The notes below the pieces were generated by a model that saw nothing but the letters and a program-made list of their open reading frames with translations, ran no database searches and was not told where the DNA came from. From positions 1 to 9,916 of the forward strand of contig PCBP01000067.1 in NCBI GenBank assembly GCA_002730985.1: a DNA stretch of 9,916 bases, written 5' to 3'. The stretch's first letter is position 1. Each line of letters begins with the position of its first letter. Of this stretch, positions 7,424 to 9,916 are shown piece by piece. The stretch comes from Flavobacteriales bacterium. Its GTDB lineage: Bacteria > Bacteroidota > Bacteroidia > Flavobacteriales > BACL11. The translations under genes and the position numbers were made by a program.

Positions 7424-7960
7424 CTATTTATCTAATAGTATAGAGCAATCTAATGATTCTGAAATTGGAAATCCTGGAATTGCTTCAATCTCAAAAGAAT
7501 ATGTTAGATCCATACTACCAGTAATTGATGTATTTATTAAACCATTGCCTTCAACATCAATATCCATCGGACCAAAACCCATGTCAAGAGATACTGTTTG
7601 TTTAGAAACTGTGATATTACCATCATTATCAATAGTGCCATTTACCTGTGCATCCCCAATCTCTATATATAACAAATTATTACCCGCTCCCTGAACATCA
7701 ATAGTCTCAGGCAACTGATCATTTAAAGATATTGTAGTGCCAATTACTGGTATTGTATATTCTTCACAATTAGGTGTAATATTCCAAACTCCTTGGGCTA
7801 TATTGTAAGCGAAAATACAACTACCATCATCAGATGTAGCATCAGATATATAGTTCATAGCAGAAGAATCTGTACAACCATCTACTTCTTTTTTACAAGA
7901 AGAAATTACAATCATCATACTCATTAATATAATAGCAAATGTTTTATATATATTTATCAT
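7424..7960 (-). CDS. Putative lipoprotein with GCTD...DDGSC motif
   Basis: A 178-residue protein with no recognised enzymatic domain. Residues 1-21 form a signal peptide ending in a lipobox (VISSC, lipidated Cys22), so it should be an envelope lipoprotein. After Cys22 comes one copy of the motif GCTDSSAMNY...DDGSC (28-48), which recurs in many secreted Bacteroidota proteins, its two cysteines probably bonded. The rest (about 50-178) alternates hydrophobic and polar residues, as in a beta-sandwich, with two more cysteines (C65, C172) at the ends that could pair. It resembles the small lipocalin-like or beta-barrel lipoproteins of flavobacteria but I cannot name a family. It lies upstream of the M1 peptidase by 21 bases, suggesting a linked role at the cell surface. 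Confidence 0.85.
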   Translation of the reverse strand: MINIYKTFAIILMSMMIVISSCKKEVDGCTDSSAMNYISDATSDDGSCIFAYNIAQGVWNITPNCEEYTIPVIGTTISLNDQLPETIDVQGAGNNLLYIEIGDAQVNGTIDNDGNITVSKQTVSLDMGFGPMDIDVEGNGLINTSITGSMDLTYSFEIEAIPGFPISESLDCSILLDK

Positions 7961-7962
7961 TT

Positions 7963-7975
7963 TTAGATTATCTAA
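7963..7975. repeat. Short inverted repeat just upstream of the lipoprotein start
   Basis: TTAGAT and ATCTAA flank a single T, a perfect 6-bp palindrome 3 bases upstream of the ATG at 7960. It could be an operator half-site pair or a weak element covering the start codon. In AT-rich DNA it may also be chance. Confidence 0.35.
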
Positions 7976-7984
7976 TTATTAAAT

Positions 7985-8015
7985 AAAAAAGTTGCCATCA
8001 AAGATAGCAACTTTT
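7985..8015 (-). terminator. Terminator after rpmB
   Basis: On the minus strand AAAAGTTGCTATC (8015-8003) pairs with GATGGCAACTTTT (7999-7987), 13 bp with one G:U and a TTT loop, followed by more T. It ends the rpmB transcript about 25 bases after its stop and separates rpmB from the lipoprotein-peptidase pair. It has a weak T run on the plus side too, but no plus-strand gene uses it. Confidence 0.88.
7999..8006 (-). promoter_or_regulatory. Candidate lipoprotein-peptidase promoter -7 element inside the terminator
   Basis: TATCTTTG on the minus strand matches TAnnTTTG and lies in the loop and inner stem of the rpmB terminator. Predicted start near 7992 would give a leader of about 32 bases to the ATG at 7960. 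No TTG is found at the -33 position, and the sequence is also explained as part of the terminator, so this is tentative. It is the only -7 match upstream of this gene pair after rpmB. Confidence 0.35.
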
Positions 8016-8039
8016 ATAAATAAATATCTGTTTTTAGAA

Positions 8040-8279
8040 TTAAACAAGAATATTACCATTAGCTTTTGCTTTAGCTAAAACAGAAGCAATCCCGTTTTTA
8101 TCAATTGTTCTAATTGCATTTGCAGAAACTTTTAAGACTACAGTTTCTCCAGTCTCAGGAACAAAAAACTTTTTTGTTTGCAGATTAGGATAAAACTTTC
8201 TTTTATTCTTATTCATAGCATGAGAAACATTATTGCCTACCATTACCTTCTTTCCTGTTATTTGACAAATCCTTGACAT
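8040..8279 (-). CDS. rpmB: 50S ribosomal protein L28 (bL28)
   Basis: A 79-residue protein starting MSRICQITGKKVMVGNNVSHA and continuing NKNKRKFYPNLQTKKFFVPE, the classic bL28 N-terminal core that binds 23S rRNA at the large-subunit surface. Only one cysteine (C5) is present, so no zinc knuckle. The length is normal. It has a -7 promoter element about 20 bases upstream and a strong terminator directly after it, so here it forms a one-gene unit or the end of a usp-pncC-rpmB transcript. In related genomes rpmG follows at once. Confidence 0.97.
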   Translation of the reverse strand: MSRICQITGKKVMVGNNVSHAMNKNKRKFYPNLQTKKFFVPETGETVVLKVSANAIRTIDKNGIASVLAKAKANGNILV

Positions 8280-8299
8280 ATCTTCTTAATTTTGGGATG

Positions 8300-8307
8300 C
8301 AAATATA
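8300..8307 (-). promoter_or_regulatory. rpmB promoter -7 element
   Basis: TATATTTG followed by CA on the minus strand matches TAnnTTTG and is identical through ten bases (TATATTTGCA) to the csp promoter. No exact TTG at -33. Predicted start near 8294, leader about 15 bases. Confidence 0.6.
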
Positions 8308-8338
8308 CAATCTAATATAAATATATTAACATTTATCT

Positions 8339-8809
8339 CTAATTTTTTAATTCTTGCACAAGGAAATCAATCCCATGAATAATTACCTGATTAACAACAC
8401 TCTCTCTATCGCCTGTAAAGACAAAGCGCCTTGAAATAGTTTTTTCTTTAGAAGAAACAGCTATAAAAATAGTCCCCAAAGGATTCAACTCGGTTCCTCC
8501 TGTTGGACCAGCATAACCAGTTGTTGCAATGGAAAAATCAGCTGACAATTTATCCCTAACGCCCACGGCCATCTGCTCAGAAACCTCTGAACATACTGCT
8601 GTCTTTTCTTCTATAACTGATTGAGAAACATCTAAAACATTAATCTTAATATCATTCTGATATGCTATTATTCCACCCTTAAAAAAAGAAGAGGCCCCTG
8701 CAATAGAAGTAATTCTTGCAGCCAGAAGACCTGCTGTACAACTCTCAGCAGTAGCAATAGACACGTCCTTCCCAACACACAAATCATGTAGCTGCTGAAG
8801 ATGATTCAT
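8339..8809 (-). CDS. pncC: Nicotinamide-nucleotide amidohydrolase PncC (CinA C-terminal domain, stand-alone)
   Basis: PncC deamidates nicotinamide mononucleotide to nicotinic acid mononucleotide, recycling NMN left by NAD-dependent DNA ligase. The 156 residues cover just the CinA C-terminal domain: TAESCTAG at 20-27 with the catalytic Ser23 (TAESCTGG is usual), GGIIAYQNDIK at 45-55 with Tyr50 and Lys55, TTGYAGPTGG at 97-106, and GDRESV near the end. Bacteroidota often have a two-domain CinA of about 415 residues at this place; the N-terminal molybdopterin-like (COG1058) domain is absent here, and the sequence upstream is the usp gene, not a broken domain. Its ATG overlaps the usp stop as TAATG, implying coupled translation. 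Confidence 0.92.
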   Translation of the reverse strand: MNHLQQLHDLCVGKDVSIATAESCTAGLLAARITSIAGASSFFKGGIIAYQNDIKINVLDVSQSVIEEKTAVCSEVSEQMAVGVRDKLSADFSIATTGYAGPTGGTELNPLGTIFIAVSSKEKTISRRFVFTGDRESVVNQVIIHGIDFLVQELKN

Positions 8810-9684
8810 TAAAAGGCAATTGTAGGACCTGTAATATACTTAGATTCTTTTGGTCTTATACTCATCACAGGGATCTCAGAATTATTAATAATATACCTAG
8901 CTGTATCACTTATATTATTTGATAATGACAGTTCTTCCTTTTTTGTCATTATCATGATTAAATCGGATTCAAACTGTTTCTCATACTCAAAAACAAAATC
9001 ACCTAAGGTTTGTTTCTTCTCACCCTCAATCAATTCAGCAGTACACTTAACCCCTGCCTTAACAATAAATTCTTTTACTTGATTAATATTCTTAGTTAAT
9101 CTTTCTCTAATCTCTTGGTTATCCCTCAAAACAACAGATACCACACGTATAGTTGCATCCCAATATCTAGCATACTCTAGTGCATAAGTTACTTTTTGCT
9201 TTGTTTCTTTTTCTATATCTATTGGTAAAATAATATTTTCACACCCTTGCATATGGCATTTTCCTTTAATAGTAATTACCGGACACTTTGACAGCCTAAC
9301 CACTTTCTCAGCATTAGATCCGATAACTTTACTAGATCTCCCTTGTGATCCATTTGTTCCCATAATAATTAAATCGGCAGATATCATTTCAGAGACTCCA
9401 TTAATCTGCTGATAGATCTTTCCCTTCGAAACCATAGTGTCAACATTGATACCATATCTTTTGGAATACTCTAGTGCAATAGTATCTAATTTCTCTTTAA
9501 CCTTAGCTTTTAATTCATCTGAATTATCATCGGCAAATAATGTCTGCATAACACTTTGCTCCTTAATGACTGAAAGTAAGACGACCCCTGATTTCTTGAT
9601 TTTTGCTATATTAAAAGCTTGACCAAGAGCAACCATTGATTGCTCAGAAAAACCTATAGGAACTAATATTTTGCTAGCTGACAT
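8809..9684 (-). CDS. Tandem universal stress protein (two UspA domains)
   Basis: A 291-residue protein of two Usp domains. Domain 1 (about 1-140) begins KILVPIGFSEQS, where the family usually has D after P-T, and carries the ATP-binding signature G-2x-G-9x-G-S at 109-123 (GTNG, nine residues, GS). Domain 2 (about 148-277) begins NIILPIDIEKET and ends IPVMSIRP, but its nucleotide loop reads MTKKEELSLSNNISDTA and has lost the glycines, so only domain 1 should bind ATP. Tandem Usp proteins are cytoplasmic and respond to starvation or redox stress; the partner is unknown. It is translated just ahead of pncC with a TAATG overlap and diverges from a nucleoside phosphorylase gene 45 bases away. Confidence 0.93.
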   Translation of the reverse strand: MSASKILVPIGFSEQSMVALGQAFNIAKIKKSGVVLLSVIKEQSVMQTLFADDNSDELKAKVKEKLDTIALEYSKRYGINVDTMVSKGKIYQQINGVSEMISADLIIMGTNGSQGRSSKVIGSNAEKVVRLSKCPVITIKGKCHMQGCENIILPIDIEKETKQKVTYALEYARYWDATIRVVSVVLRDNQEIRERLTKNINQVKEFIVKAGVKCTAELIEGEKKQTLGDFVFEYEKQFESDLIMIMTKKEELSLSNNISDTARYIINNSEIPVMSIRPKESKYITGPTIAF

Positions 9685-9698
9685 AAGATATATTTTAC

Positions 9699-9706
9699 TA
9701 TGTTTG
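9699..9706 (+). promoter_or_regulatory. Nucleoside phosphorylase promoter -7 element
   Basis: TATGTTTG on the plus strand matches TAnnTTTG; a TTG at 9671-9673 lies 25 bases upstream, a little longer than usual spacing. Predicted start near 9713, leader about 17 bases to the ATG at 9730. Confidence 0.5.
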
Positions 9707-9712
9707 ACAATG

Positions 9713-9720
9713 CAAAATTA
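9713..9720 (-). promoter_or_regulatory. usp-pncC promoter -7 element
   Basis: TAATTTTG followed by CA on the minus strand matches TAnnTTTG. No TTG is seen at -33, which would fall inside the nucleoside phosphorylase coding start. Predicted start near 9706, leader about 22 bases. It is only 6 bases from the opposing -7 element of the plus-strand gene. Confidence 0.55.
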
Positions 9721-9729
9721 CATATTTAT

Positions 9730-9916
9730 ATGAAAAAAATAGCTGAGACAGAATTAATCCTTACTGCAGAAAAAAAAATCTATCATCTAAACTTATCAAA
9801 AGAAGAAATCGCAGATGATATCTTACTGGTAGGAGATCCTGAAAGAGTAGAGCTAATATCTAGTAAATTTGATAAAATTGAGTGTCAGATTCAAAATAGA
9901 GAGTTTATTACACACA
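9730..9916 (+). CDS. Nucleoside phosphorylase (uridine/purine type), N-terminal part
   Basis: The gene runs off the window after 62 codons. The start MKKIAETELILT is followed by KKIYHLNLSKEEIADDILL, then VGDPERVELIS and NREFITH. This is the opening of the NP-I family of nucleoside phosphorylases, where GDPxRV supplies residues of the phosphate site and the later Arg in REF/YxxxxG helps. The form with IYHLNL ahead of the domain is typical of Bacteroidota phosphorylases annotated as uridine phosphorylase; substrate cannot be settled from this fragment. Such enzymes release the base from a nucleoside and give ribose-1-phosphate for salvage. The ATG at 9730 is the first in frame after the promoter motif, and the gene is divergent from usp. 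Confidence 0.85.
   Translation, partial: MKKIAETELILTAEKKIYHLNLSKEEIADDILLVGDPERVELISSKFDKIECQIQNREFITH

Noticed and set aside
8339..8809. PncC as a truncated CinA pseudogene
   Set aside because: The domain is complete with its catalytic residues, has its own ATG coupled to usp, and no remnant of the missing domain lies upstream.

Overview
The window is a compact, AT-rich stretch of a Bacteroidota chromosome, most likely a marine or free-living member of the Flavobacteriia. Four things point there. The gene order rpmB / rpmG / DUF4295 / ftsY / rimO is a Bacteroidota housekeeping block. The DUF4295 protein is restricted to that phylum as far as I know. Start codons lack a Shine-Dalgarno sequence. 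Most transcription units are preceded by the Bacteroidota promoter -7 element TAnnTTTG. A lipoprotein with the GCTDxxAxNYxxxAxxDDGSC motif, common in flavobacterial secreted proteins, agrees with this. Nearly all genes lie on the minus strand; only the two partial genes at the window edges are on the plus strand.

Layout from left to right: the 3' end of uvrB (+) meets a cold-shock gene (-) tail to tail at a shared bidirectional terminator. Reading the minus strand from the right, the order is: tandem UspA protein and PncC/CinA-C (TAATG overlap), rpmB and a terminator, a lipoprotein, a secreted M1 metallopeptidase, rpmG and the DUF4295 ribosomal protein, an attenuator-like terminator, ftsY and rimO (TAATG overlap), a promoter, ffh and folD, then csp. 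At the right edge a nucleoside phosphorylase gene starts divergently (+) from the usp gene.

The central theme is protein synthesis and targeting. There are two or three large-subunit ribosomal proteins, an S12-modifying enzyme (RimO), and both GTPases of the signal recognition particle pathway (FtsY receptor and Ffh), with folate C1 metabolism (FolD) attached. Into this block, exactly between rpmB and rpmG which are normally neighbours, sit two envelope/secretion genes (lipoprotein and M1 peptidase). FtsY carries an unusual linker of about 65 residues made of Glu-Pro/Asp-Pro dipeptides, encoded by a tandem 12-base DNA repeat.

I did not find a convincing undescribed multi-gene system; this is mostly conserved housekeeping DNA. 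The points worth a second look are the ftsY repeat linker, the two-gene insertion in the ribosomal operon with a candidate promoter buried in a terminator, the terminator just ahead of ftsY, the stand-alone PncC in place of full CinA, and the face-to-face promoters at the right end. No gene-free stretch exceeds 100 bases.
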